From Gammaproteobacteria bacterium (GTDB lineage Bacteria > Pseudomonadota > Gammaproteobacteria > Comchoanobacterales > Comchoanobacteraceae): 17,879 nucleotides of DNA. Below, piece after piece: positions 7,443 to 15,999 of the stretch. The stretch is from contig JAQWRO010000008.1 in the NCBI GenBank assembly GCA_029243665.1, positions 1 to 17,879 on the forward strand, in the 5' to 3' direction. Below the pieces are notes generated by a model. The model ran no database searches and had not been told where the DNA came from. It saw only the letters and a program-made list of their open reading frames with translations. Positions within the stretch are counted from its first letter, which is position 1. Each line of letters begins with the position of its first letter. A program made the translations under genes and the position numbers.

Positions 7443-8421
7443 AGAATCCCAATATCATACTCAACCTCCAAAACAAGGTGTTATTATTGTTAATTTTGGG
7501 TCTCCTGAAACATTAACAAAGAAAGCTATTCGTACTTTTTTATGGCGATTATTAACTGACAAGCGTGTTGTAGGCCTACCTAAAATTCTATGGTGGCCAA
7601 TTCTTTGTTTGTTAATATTACCTTTTCGGCCAAAGCGGTTAATTCATGATTATAAGCGTATATGGAAAGAGGAAGGCTCACCCTTACTAGTAGATCATCA
7701 TAATATTACTAAAGCATTGAGTGACGCAATGAAGTCACTTGCATTCGAAGAAGCTTATTTATATTCTAATCCTTCTCTTGATCAGGCTTGGCATAATCTG
7801 AAGCGTCAGGGTATTAGGGATGTGATTATTTTCCCCTTGTATCCTCAGTATTCATCCGCAACCACAGCCTGTGTATTTGATGCATGGTCAAAGGTAATGG
7901 CAAAAGAAAATTTTGTACCTGGCATGCGTTTCATCCAATCTTATCATGATGATAAAAGGTATATTGATTTACTTGCCAATCAAATAAAAAGATTTTGGAA
8001 AGAAAATGGCAAGGCTGATCATTTGATATTTTCATTTCATGGCATTCCTAAGCAAAAATTCAAGTCGGGAGATCCATACTACTGTTATTGTCATAAAACC
8101 ATGCGTCTGGTTGCAGAAAAATTAAAATTAGATAAAACCTATTATTCATTGGCTTTTCAGTCTCGTTTTGGAAAACAAGAGTGGTTGCAGCCATACCTGA
8201 GTGAACATATTAAAGATTTAATTGAGAAAGGAGACAAGTCTATACATGTAATTTGCCCAGGATTTTCAATAGATTGCATCGAAACCTTGCATGAAATTGG
8301 CTATGAATATGCTGAGGAGGCAAGTGCTTTAGGTGGGCAACTAAAATTAATTCCATGTTTAAATAAAACCAATGAATCCATTGATTTATACAAAAAAATT
8401 ATTTTAGATAAAATTTTCTGA
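7435..8421 (+). CDS. hemH: Ferrochelatase
   Basis: Ferrochelatase inserts ferrous iron into protoporphyrin IX, the last step of protoheme synthesis. The 328-residue product shows VIIVNFGSPET near the N-terminus, FPLYPQYSSATTACVFDAW, SFHGIPKQKFKSGDPYYCYC with the metal-site His at H202, YSLAFQSRFGKQEWLQPY, and PGFSIDCIETLHEIG with the conserved catalytic-site Glu at E283. Length and motifs are those of proteobacterial HemH, and no Fe-S cluster cysteine set is seen at the C-terminus. ATG 7435 overlaps the end of ppiD by 8 bp, which points to translational coupling in one operon. It implies the organism makes its own heme. Confidence 0.96.
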   Translation: MPKESQYHTQPPKQGVIIVNFGSPETLTKKAIRTFLWRLLTDKRVVGLPKILWWPILCLLILPFRPKRLIHDYKRIWKEEGSPLLVDHHNITKALSDAMKSLAFEEAYLYSNPSLDQAWHNLKRQGIRDVIIFPLYPQYSSATTACVFDAWSKVMAKENFVPGMRFIQSYHDDKRYIDLLANQIKRFWKENGKADHLIFSFHGIPKQKFKSGDPYYCYCHKTMRLVAEKLKLDKTYYSLAFQSRFGKQEWLQPYLSEHIKDLIEKGDKSIHVICPGFSIDCIETLHEIGYEYAEEASALGGQLKLIPCLNKTNESIDLYKKIILDKIF

Positions 8422-8474
8422 GACGGATTTTATATTTCTCTACTATACTTCCTTTTGAGAAAAAGGGATTTATT

Positions 8475-10724
8475 ATGTTTTGTCAAACACTCGAAACTAC
8501 TATTAACGACGCATTTACAGTTGCAGCTCAGAAAAAACACAAGTTTGTAACACTTGAGCACCTGCTACTAGCATTACTAGACAACCCTGATGCTAGTCAG
8601 TTACTAGTAAGCTTAGATGCAAATATTCAAAATTTAAAATCTGGAATATTAGTTTTTATTCAGGAGAAACTTTCTGATAAAACTATATCTAAAAAAACAA
8701 AGCCAATTCCAACCTTGTCATATCAGCGTGTGATTCAACGCGCGATTGTTCAAGCACAAGCTTCTGGTAAAGTCGAAGTGAATGGTATTGATGTGCTATT
8801 GGCTTTATTATCTGAAACAGATTCTGCCGCAGCTTACTTTTTAACTCAGGAACAAATTTCTAAATCTAGTGTGCTTAATTATTTAAATCATATGCACCAG
8901 TCTAACCAGAATATCAATGATTTTAATGATAATTTATTTTCAGATAATGTAATTGAAAGAACTAATGATTCCAATATTGAAAAGTATGCTGTTAATTTAA
9001 TTGAAAAAGTTAGACAAGGAAAAATTGATCCAGTCATTGGTCGTGATGACGAAATTAAGCGTATGGAACAAATTTTATTATGTCGACGAAAAAATAATCC
9101 ATTATTGGTTGGTGAAGCAGGGGTGGGTAAAACTGCTTTAGCAGAAGGGCTTGCCATGAAGATATATGAAGGTAAAATTGCTAAAAAGCTTAAGCATGCT
9201 CAAGTTTATTCTCTTGATCTAGGTGCATTACTTGCTGGTACAAAATATCGTGGAGATTTCGAAAAGAGATTTAAGTCAGTGTTGCAAGATTTTATTGATG
9301 CGCCAAATGCTATCCTGTTTATTGATGAGATTCACTCTATTATTGGTGCTGGTGCTGCCTCTGGTGGTGCATTGGACGCTGCTAACTTGATGAAGCCATT
9401 CTTATCATCTGGTCAGTTAAGGTGTATAGGCGCGACAACCTATACTGAGTTCAGAAATATCTTTTCAAAAGATTCAGCATTAACAAGAAGATTTCAAAAA
9501 ATTGATATTCGTGAAACAACTCAAGAAGAAACGGTAAAGATCATTACAGGTTTACAAAGTCGATTTGAAAAGCATCATGGTATCGAATATGGTAAAGGTG
9601 TAATCCAATATGCTGTTTCATTATCTGTAGATTATTTACAAAATAGGTTCCTACCAGACAAAGCGATTGACATCATTGATGAAGCTGGCGCAGAAGTTGC
9701 TAAGCATCAAAAGATTGATGCCACAAACAAAAAGAGAGTTAGCAAAAAAGTTATTCAATCCGTTGTATCTCGTATGGCTCGAGTTCCAATTGATACGCTT
9801 GATTTAAGAGAGAATAATAAGGTTGTTGATTTAGAAAAACATTTATCCCAACATGTCTTTGGACAAGAGAAAGCCATTCACGCACTTGCAAAAGTAATCA
9901 AAATTAATTCTGCTGGCCTAAGAGAAGTTAATCGCCCAATAGGTTCGTTTATTTTTTCTGGCTCAACTGGTATAGGTAAAACTGAGCTTGCCATTCAATT
10001 ATCGAAAGCATTGTCTTTGAAATTGCTTCGTTACGATATGTCTGAATACATGGAGAGGCATAATGTATCGCAGTTGATTGGTGCACCACCTGGTTATGTG
10101 GGTTACGATCAAGGTGGTGTCTTAACTGATCAGGTGATTAAGCATCCTCATTCTGTCATTTTATTTGATGAAATCGAAAAAGCGCATCCAGATGTGTACA
10201 ATATCATGTTACAGATATTAGATTATGGTATGTTGACAGACAATTTAGGACGACAAGTAGATTTTAGACATGCAATCATTATCATGACTACAAATCTGGG
10301 TGCAAGCACCAAACAAACGTCTATCATGGGCTTTAATGGCACCCAAGCAGATGAGATTGCTGAAGCTTCAAATGATGCGGTAAAAGCTTTCTTTTCTCCT
10401 GAATTTAGGAATCGACTAGATGGTATCATTCCATTTAAGCCATTGGATACCAATATTTTATTAAACATCGTTGATAAACATCTAAAAGTGTTAGAACAAC
10501 AGCTGTCAAAGCAAAAAGTAAATTTTAAGATTACAGATAGTGCTAAAACATGGTTAGCTGAAAATGGTTATGATGCTTCAATGGGGGCAAGACCCATTAA
10601 AAGGTTAATTGATCAGTCCGTTCGATCACATATTGCAGATATCTTATTGCAAGGAAATATTAAGAAATCAGATAATATAATGGTTAAACGTAAGGGCCAA
10701 TCTTTAGACATAATCTTAAACTAA
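8475..10724 (+). CDS. clpA: ATP-dependent Clp protease ATPase subunit ClpA
   Basis: ClpA is a hexameric AAA+ unfoldase that feeds substrates, including N-degron substrates brought by ClpS, into ClpP. The 749-residue protein (758 in E. coli) has the N-domain (1-140), AAA-1 with Walker A GEAGVGKT (213-220) and Walker B D284-E285, and AAA-2 with Walker A GSTGIGKT (496-503) and Walker B D565-E566. The ClpP-docking tripeptide is MGF at 618-620, the place of IGL in E. coli. In the N-domain, E28 in the sequence FVTLEHLL is kept. The start has a GGGA-type ribosome binding site (AAAAGGGA, 8461-8468). A TATACT at 8444-8449 could be a -10 element but lacks a good -35. The usual upstream partner clpS is not in this window. 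Confidence 0.96.
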   Translation: MFCQTLETTINDAFTVAAQKKHKFVTLEHLLLALLDNPDASQLLVSLDANIQNLKSGILVFIQEKLSDKTISKKTKPIPTLSYQRVIQRAIVQAQASGKVEVNGIDVLLALLSETDSAAAYFLTQEQISKSSVLNYLNHMHQSNQNINDFNDNLFSDNVIERTNDSNIEKYAVNLIEKVRQGKIDPVIGRDDEIKRMEQILLCRRKNNPLLVGEAGVGKTALAEGLAMKIYEGKIAKKLKHAQVYSLDLGALLAGTKYRGDFEKRFKSVLQDFIDAPNAILFIDEIHSIIGAGAASGGALDAANLMKPFLSSGQLRCIGATTYTEFRNIFSKDSALTRRFQKIDIRETTQEETVKIITGLQSRFEKHHGIEYGKGVIQYAVSLSVDYLQNRFLPDKAIDIIDEAGAEVAKHQKIDATNKKRVSKKVIQSVVSRMARVPIDTLDLRENNKVVDLEKHLSQHVFGQEKAIHALAKVIKINSAGLREVNRPIGSFIFSGSTGIGKTELAIQLSKALSLKLLRYDMSEYMERHNVSQLIGAPPGYVGYDQGGVLTDQVIKHPHSVILFDEIEKAHPDVYNIMLQILDYGMLTDNLGRQVDFRHAIIIMTTNLGASTKQTSIMGFNGTQADEIAEASNDAVKAFFSPEFRNRLDGIIPFKPLDTNILLNIVDKHLKVLEQQLSKQKVNFKITDSAKTWLAENGYDASMGARPIKRLIDQSVRSHIADILLQGNIKKSDNIMVKRKGQSLDIILN

Positions 10725-10739
10725 AAAAGTTGCTGTTAG

Positions 10740-10765
10740 CATCGTTATAAAGTAATATGACGATG
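10740..10765 (+). promoter_or_regulatory. Perfect 10-bp hairpin ending at the start codon of the next gene
   Basis: The arms CATCGTTATA (10740-10749) and TATGACGATG (10756-10765) pair over 10 bp with one G-U around a 6-nt loop AAGTAA. The 3' arm ends on the G of the GTG start at 10765. No T-run follows, so it is not a standard intrinsic terminator. TTGCTG (10730-10735) and TAATAT (10753-10758), 17 nt apart, form a weak promoter-like pair in the same place. The role is unknown; control of translation start or a palindromic operator are options. Confidence 0.45.
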
Positions 10766-11841
10766 TGGCAGAAACGAAAAAAAAATCTAATGCAAGCTAT
10801 TATACCAATCTTATTCGATTAGTAATGTTTATAGAAGGCATCTTAGATGTCGTTGTCTCTTGTGTTTATCGATTGATTCTTCGTTTAAACGAGGCTATAA
10901 AACAAAAAAACATATTTGGCTTTGTTGTAAAGATGGTAACGTACTTTGCAAATAAGATATCAAGATACTATATCAAGTATTATCCTCCAAAGGATCAAAA
11001 ACAAAGTTTTTCTAGAACCATTATTATGTGGCCAATTGCTGCATCCTTAGTTTTGATCAACCTTTTTTTTGATTTCACAATCAATTATTTTATTGTTTTT
11101 CGTTCATTAAACAATAAAATCTCATGGCTCAACCCTGCAATCATAATCTTATTGTCATATACCTATATGATTATGAGTAGTTTTGAATCGTGTTATTTGA
11201 ACTCAATTTCATGGTATGGTATTTTGCATGGTGGGTTTGATGATCAAAAAATTAAAAATGTAATCACTGTTTTCTTTGCTTGTGTTGGTCTACTAGAAGC
11301 ATTGTTATCAAGTTTGTATTTTATGATTACAACTAAGATGGTTTTAGCTTGGGCAATACCTGCTTGTATCTTGCTTTATTTTATACCTCCTTTTATTCAA
11401 AAATATGTTGATGGTTATGTCTTAACAAAATGTGTCGGTCATACTAAGCAGCAAAAATTTGATACGCTATATTATAAAATTATTGCTGGATACATAGTAA
11501 CAGCAAATGTAATTGGTTTGCTTTTTCAACTTTCAAGTTTTACCGCTAATATATCAGCTGGCCTGCCATGGTTAAGTTTTGTAACTGTAACTACCTTAGC
11601 CTATTGGTTTATAGGTTTTTATGTATTTCATGCTTTACTAACCAATAGTTATTCGATGATGCAATATTTGTATGATGTTGATTTTGCAGCTCAATGGGTA
11701 CAGGCTAATCAATTATTGTCACCTGATCTTTACAATGGGACCGTTATAAAAACACCTCAAGATAATGCTGGTTTGGTGGAAAACAGTCTATGGAGTGAAT
11801 CAAGCAATGAAGAAAGAAGTGCTTTAAATGGCTATAAGTGA
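10765..11841 (+). CDS. Orphan polytopic membrane protein A (YLYxxDF pair)
   Basis: I do not recognise this 358-residue protein. It has a basic N-terminus (KKK at 5-7), an amphipathic or weakly hydrophobic stretch at 16-40, and about six hydrophobic segments (around 86-112, 124-140, 166-188, 192-211, 238-259, 268-292). The motif YLYDVDF follows at 301-307, then a polar tail with a Glu cluster (ESSNEER, 345-351). It resembles the next gene in layout and in several motifs. GTG 10765 is the only start compatible with the full frame (in-frame stop TAA at 10753), but no Shine-Dalgarno is visible; ATG 10825 (residue 21) is an alternative. An A9 run covers codons 5-7. It overlaps the next gene by 14 bp. 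Intracellular membrane-targeted effector is one speculative role. Confidence 0.75.
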   Translation: MAETKKKSNASYYTNLIRLVMFIEGILDVVVSCVYRLILRLNEAIKQKNIFGFVVKMVTYFANKISRYYIKYYPPKDQKQSFSRTIIMWPIAASLVLINLFFDFTINYFIVFRSLNNKISWLNPAIIILLSYTYMIMSSFESCYLNSISWYGILHGGFDDQKIKNVITVFFACVGLLEALLSSLYFMITTKMVLAWAIPACILLYFIPPFIQKYVDGYVLTKCVGHTKQQKFDTLYYKIIAGYIVTANVIGLLFQLSSFTANISAGLPWLSFVTVTTLAYWFIGFYVFHALLTNSYSMMQYLYDVDFAAQWVQANQLLSPDLYNGTVIKTPQDNAGLVENSLWSESSNEERSALNGYK

Positions 11842-13030
11842 TAAAAAAAATGCCACAAGTTTTTGGATTTCAATTTGTGATTTGATTATTGAGCTTTGTT
11901 ATAAAATAGCCACAAATTTTATAGCACTTAGTGCTTCAGGTGTTTATTTTTCAGATATACGTGTGGAACTAATCTGGACACTATTAGCACATAGCGTACA
12001 AAAAATTAATGGTTATTGGAATCAATATTTTCGCCCATCAGTTAATAAAAGTTTCAAGCTTTCAAATTATATTAAGAATTACCAATATTACTTTTTCTAC
12101 CCTTTTGTATTTTATGTCATTGGTTGTAAATTACTAGTTGATTATCGACATATTGAAGCAACCGTAGTTTTTTATATCATTTCAAAAGTTTATGTAGGGG
12201 TGTATTTAACGACCTTTTTCAATGTTTTTATTATTGCCTCATTACTTGAAAGCTTAATAAGCAGTATTGTGGATTGGTATGTGAATATTTCTGGTAAAGA
12301 TATACAAGAAAAGTTAAAAGTGCCTAGAGTGTTATTTGGATTTGAAGTCCTGAGTAACGATTATAAATTTAATTTTGGTAAATTTGTTAGTTGCACCAGA
12401 AAACTTTTAAATTATTTTACCACGCTACTTGAAATAGCATATAACGTTTTATTAATAACTTTTGATTGGTCTTTAGGATGGGCATTGTTCATAGGTCCAA
12501 TGTATGTTGTTGCTAATGCTGTGAGTTCTTACATCAAAATATACGTTAACGATAGACAAAATAGTGTTAAAACAGAAGAGCAAGGTGGTTCAGGCAATGA
12601 TGCAGTACATCAACCTTTTAAAAATATTTATGTAGAGTTCTTTTTTCTTATAATGTTTCTTGTTATGGTTTTGTCACCATTCATACAAATCAATGTAATC
12701 GTTTCCAATGTTGCATTGTTCTTAGCTGTTCCAGCAAACTCGATTCTTGCTAATTTACTCTCTATTGTTATTTGCCTTACGTTTGTATTGCATAAGTACA
12801 TACAAAAAGGTGATCAAGTTTTTAAATATCTATATGGAATAGATTTTGTAACTAAAGGATATAATATACTTGGATTTCCTATAAGTAGTTCTAATCTATC
12901 TGGAACTAGCTTGGGTAGTGATCTTGCCCAAAATTGCATGTCTGAATTGTTGGACACAACAAACAATCATAATAAGCCCCCAAACTACGAAAGCGCGGAA
13001 GAGAGTCTTTTTTATAATTCTAACAACTGA
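11828..13030 (+). CDS. Orphan polytopic membrane protein B (YLYxxDF pair, C-terminal PPxY)
   Basis: I do not recognise this 400-residue protein. Hydrophobic segments lie around 87-105, 110-148, 198-230, 268-290 and 293-321, with a hydrophilic loop at 238-262. YLYGIDF at 334-340 matches YLYDVDF of the preceding protein, and other blocks also match (INGYWNQYFRP with ISRYYIKYYPP; LGWALFIGP..SSYIKIYVND with LAWAIPA..PPFIQKYVDG). The two are probably old tandem duplicates. The C-terminal tail is polar and holds PPNY (384-387) followed by YESAEESLF. The gene is markedly AT-rich compared with its housekeeping neighbours. It starts inside the end of the preceding gene and ends 15 bp from the convergent infA. 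Confidence 0.78.
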   Translation: MAISDKKNATSFWISICDLIIELCYKIATNFIALSASGVYFSDIRVELIWTLLAHSVQKINGYWNQYFRPSVNKSFKLSNYIKNYQYYFFYPFVFYVIGCKLLVDYRHIEATVVFYIISKVYVGVYLTTFFNVFIIASLLESLISSIVDWYVNISGKDIQEKLKVPRVLFGFEVLSNDYKFNFGKFVSCTRKLLNYFTTLLEIAYNVLLITFDWSLGWALFIGPMYVVANAVSSYIKIYVNDRQNSVKTEEQGGSGNDAVHQPFKNIYVEFFFLIMFLVMVLSPFIQINVIVSNVALFLAVPANSILANLLSIVICLTFVLHKYIQKGDQVFKYLYGIDFVTKGYNILGFPISSSNLSGTSLGSDLAQNCMSELLDTTNNHNKPPNYESAEESLFYNSNN

Positions 13031-13045
13031 AAAGATAATTAAAAT

Positions 13046-13267
13046 TTATTTTTTCTTTCTTAAAATAATTCGCCCTTTTGTAAGGTCATATGGGGTCATT
13101 TCAACAACAACAGTATCACCGTTAAGGATTTTAATATAGTGCTTCCTCATTCTTCCTGATATGTGGGCAGTAATGATATGGTCATTTTCAAGTTTGACTC
13201 TAAAAATAGTATTTCTCAAAACGTCAATTACAACGCCTTCCATTTCAATCATGTCGTCTTTGGGCAT
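13046..13267 (-). CDS. infA: Translation initiation factor IF-1
   Basis: IF-1 binds the ribosomal A site on the 30S subunit during initiation and works with IF-2 and IF-3. The 73-residue product is one S1-like OB fold and aligns along its whole length with E. coli IF-1: DDMIEMEGVVIDVLRNTIFRV, HIITAHISGRMRKHYIKIL, GDTVVVEMTPYDLTKGRI. The start MPKDD matches MAKED. The only Shine-Dalgarno-like element, AGGTAA, overlaps the secF stop, so translation may be coupled to secF. It is the last gene of the minus-strand operon here. In E. coli, infA also converges on clpA; here two orphan genes lie between. Confidence 0.97.
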   Translation of the reverse strand: MPKDDMIEMEGVVIDVLRNTIFRVKLENDHIITAHISGRMRKHYIKILNGDTVVVEMTPYDLTKGRIILRKKK

Positions 13268-13278
13268 AAAAGTATTAC

Positions 13279-14196
13279 CTATGGTATGTGTTTTAAATAG
13301 TCTCTGTTTTTTGGTAACAAAGCATTACGATCTAAGCCTAACATAACTGCTATTGAGCCGGCAATATAAATAGAAGAATATGTACCTATCACAATACCAA
13401 TGCTTAATGAAAGTGCAAAGTTACGCAATTGATCCCCACCGAATATTAATAATGTCAAAACAACAATGAGGGTTAAGCCTGAGGTCATGATTGTTCTTGA
13501 CAGTGTTTGGTTAATAGCTTCGTTAACAACTTCATCGGGACTCTTTCTTTTGTTTTTGATGAAGTTTTCTTTTACACGATCGTAAACAACAATCGTATCA
13601 TTTAATGAGTACCCAAGAATAGTTAATAGTGCTGCTAGTGAATTCAAGTCAAATTCCAACCTAAATAAAGCAAAACAACCTAAGATGACAATAGGGTCGT
13701 GAAGGAGAGCAAGCATGGCGCTAAAACCAAAACGATACTCAAATCTAACCATTACATAAAGCATGGTTGTGAGTAATGCAATGACGGTAGCAATGACACC
13801 ATTTATTAACAGCGCATGACCCACTTGAGGCCCAATGAATGTAATACCTGTAAAATTATTTTTGCCATAGTTTTTGATAAAGAACAATTTTATACTGTTT
13901 TGTTCATCTTGTTGGATCTTGCCCCCAATGCGGATAATAAATTCATCACCAGCACCAAGCCTTTGAACAACAACATCACTACCAAATGCTTTACTAACTT
14001 CATTTCTTAATTCGGTTGTTGTTAACGATAAATTCTTCATTCTTACCTGGGTGCCTCCAGTAAAATCAAGACTTAAATGAAGGCCATTAAAACACAATGC
14101 AACAATAGAGACGATGCTTAATAAAATTGAAAAAATAATAGCTTTGTATCTTAGTGACATAAAGTTGATGGTCGATTCTTTTTTAAAAAAATTCAT
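13279..14196 (-). CDS. secF: Protein translocase subunit SecF
   Basis: SecF pairs with SecD in the inner membrane and uses the proton gradient to help pull proteins across after SecYEG/SecA. The 305-residue protein has a first membrane segment (about 17-38), then LDFTGGTQVR (43-52) opening the periplasmic domain, and five more membrane segments. HDPIVILGCFAL lies at 166-177, and GYSLNDTIVVYDRVKEN at 195-211 contains the conserved N199-D200 of the proton path. It begins 6 nt after secD and ends 11 nt before infA. All expected features are present. Confidence 0.97.
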   Translation of the reverse strand: MNFFKKESTINFMSLRYKAIIFSILLSIVSIVALCFNGLHLSLDFTGGTQVRMKNLSLTTTELRNEVSKAFGSDVVVQRLGAGDEFIIRIGGKIQQDEQNSIKLFFIKNYGKNNFTGITFIGPQVGHALLINGVIATVIALLTTMLYVMVRFEYRFGFSAMLALLHDPIVILGCFALFRLEFDLNSLAALLTILGYSLNDTIVVYDRVKENFIKNKRKSPDEVVNEAINQTLSRTIMTSGLTLIVVLTLLIFGGDQLRNFALSLSIGIVIGTYSSIYIAGSIAVMLGLDRNALLPKNRDYLKHIP

Positions 14197-14202
14197 AAAA
14201 AA

Positions 14203-15999
14203 TTATACTCCAATATGAATATGCTTACGGTATTTTCTGTAGGTGTCAGTAATGGCACGAGATATATAAATTGATGTTAGCATTGAAGAAAGTAAGCCTA
14301 GAATAAGAGTAATTGCAAACCCTTTAATTGAACCAGATCCCAGACCAAAAAGGATCATTGCAACAATAAGGGTTGTAACATTTGCATCTACAATGGTCGC
14401 GAATGCTTTTTCATAGCCTGCTTTAATACTCATTGCTAATGATAAACCTTTATTAAGTTCTTCTCTGATACGTTCATTGATTAATACGTTTGCATCAACT
14501 GCCATGCCAACTGTTAATACAATACCAGCTATTCCTGGTAATGTGAGGGTGCTTCCTAAGATGGATAGCAGTGCAAGCAAATATAGTAGATTTAAGAATA
14601 AGGCTATATTGGCAATAATACCAAACTCTACATAGTAAAGTGTCATAAATAATACGACTAATAAAAAGCCCATGGTTAATGAATAAGTTCCTTTTGCAAT
14701 GTTTTCTTTACCAAGACTTGGACCTATCAATGTTTCTTCAATGATGGCATATGGGGCTGTCAGTGCGCCAGAGCGCATGAGGAGTGCAAGCTTTTCAGCA
14801 TAAGGTTGGCTTTCTAAGTTATTTATTTCAAAAGAATTGCCAAGCGCTTGGTTAATGGTAGCAACACTGATAACGCGTGATGTATTGCGCCATATTTTAT
14901 TTTCTTCTGTTGATAATCGGTCATCAATAAACTTTTCATGATAAACAACTGCTAACTGATTGCCTACATTTTCAGCTGTTTTTCGATAAAAGCGACTAGC
15001 TCCACCGGCGAGTCTAATTAGTACAGCATGACCTTGATCGCTAATTGAGCTTGCGGCATAAGTAATGGATTCGCCAGTTAATATGGGTGTTTCATCTAAT
15101 AAGACTTTTCGATCATTATAAGTGAACCATTTTGTACCAAAAGGGCGTTCATTTGGATCATCTGTCTGATTGCTTACAAGTTGAAAGGTAATTTGAGCAT
15201 TACTCCCTAAAAGGTCTTTTGCTTTTGCAGTATCTTGTATGCCAGGAAGATCAACGCTAACCATGCTATCGCCCTCTTGTTGAACCACTGCTTCGCTAAC
15301 GCCAAGCTCATTAACTCGGTTTGATAGTATTTGAATGGTTTGTTCTAAGGTGTATTTTTTTTGTTGTTCAATGGCACTAGAGGATAACATAAGTATGAGT
15401 TGGTTGCCTTTAAGTGTAATGTCATAATCTCTAAATTGACTTTTAATTAAGTTTTGTGCGTTTATTGCAGCGTCATTATTAATTAAAGTTACTGTAACAC
15501 CATTGGTTTCGTTGGTATTGATGCGTTTGATGTCGATATCATTTTTCCTAAGAGTTGAACCTATTTCTCTAGAATCTCCTTTTATTCTACCTTCTATCAC
15601 AGGGCGAATATCAACGTCTAATAAAAAGTGAACTCCACCTCGCAAATCAAGACCAAGTTTCATTGGGGTTGCACCAATATTTAATAACCATTGAGGTGTA
15701 TTGTTCGCTAAGTTTAGAGCAACGATCCATGTAGGCTGATTTTTAGAAATCCATTTTTGTGCTCCTAACTGGTCCTCTGTATCCACATATCTAACCAGCC
15801 ATGATTGATCTTTAGTCTGAATGCTCTTAAATTGAAAGCCTGATTTTTGAAGGGTTTCAATTAGGGAGTCTTTGGTCAAGTTTTGCGCGCTTATTTCAAG
15901 TGCAGGAGATTCACCAAAGAAGTTGGGTAAGGAATAAACTAAAGCTATCAGGGTTAAAATACTGAAGAAAATATTTCTAATATGTAAGGGTGTATTCAT
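14203..15999 (-). CDS. secD: Protein translocase subunit SecD
   Basis: SecD is the large partner of SecF in the accessory Sec complex. The 598-residue protein (615 in E. coli) has an N-terminal membrane segment (about 9-26) ending in SLPNFFGESPALEIS, the LGLDLRGGVHFLLDVD block (115-130), a large periplasmic region with NRVNELGVSEAVVQQEG and VDLPGIQD, and five C-terminal membrane segments. GMAVDANVLINERIREE carries D502, the counterpart of the proton-relay Asp D519 of E. coli. The start ATG overlaps the yajC stop (ATGA, 4 bp), so translation is likely coupled. Confidence 0.97.
   Translation of the reverse strand: MNTPLHIRNIFFSILTLIALVYSLPNFFGESPALEISAQNLTKDSLIETLQKSGFQFKSIQTKDQSWLVRYVDTEDQLGAQKWISKNQPTWIVALNLANNTPQWLLNIGATPMKLGLDLRGGVHFLLDVDIRPVIEGRIKGDSREIGSTLRKNDIDIKRINTNETNGVTVTLINNDAAINAQNLIKSQFRDYDITLKGNQLILMLSSSAIEQQKKYTLEQTIQILSNRVNELGVSEAVVQQEGDSMVSVDLPGIQDTAKAKDLLGSNAQITFQLVSNQTDDPNERPFGTKWFTYNDRKVLLDETPILTGESITYAASSISDQGHAVLIRLAGGASRFYRKTAENVGNQLAVVYHEKFIDDRLSTEENKIWRNTSRVISVATINQALGNSFEINNLESQPYAEKLALLMRSGALTAPYAIIEETLIGPSLGKENIAKGTYSLTMGFLLVVLFMTLYYVEFGIIANIALFLNLLYLLALLSILGSTLTLPGIAGIVLTVGMAVDANVLINERIREELNKGLSLAMSIKAGYEKAFATIVDANVTTLIVAMILFGLGSGSIKGFAITLILGLLSSMLTSIYISRAITDTYRKYRKHIHIGV

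Noticed and set aside
8418..8449. Promoter for clpA in the hemH-clpA gap
   Set aside because: TATACT is a fair -10, but the nearest -35-like hexamers are poor and at 19-20 nt spacing, so I kept it only as a remark under clpA.
10740..10765. Hairpin after clpA as an intrinsic terminator
   Set aside because: The stem is AT-rich in its inner half and no T-run follows, so it does not fit a rho-independent terminator.
13028..13050. Bidirectional terminator between orphan gene B and infA
   Set aside because: The 15-bp gap and flanks are AT-rich with no convincing stem-loop.
12918..13139. A 73-codon plus-strand frame across the end of orphan gene B and infA
   Set aside because: It is out of frame with gene B and antisense to infA, which is strongly conserved; no family resemblance.
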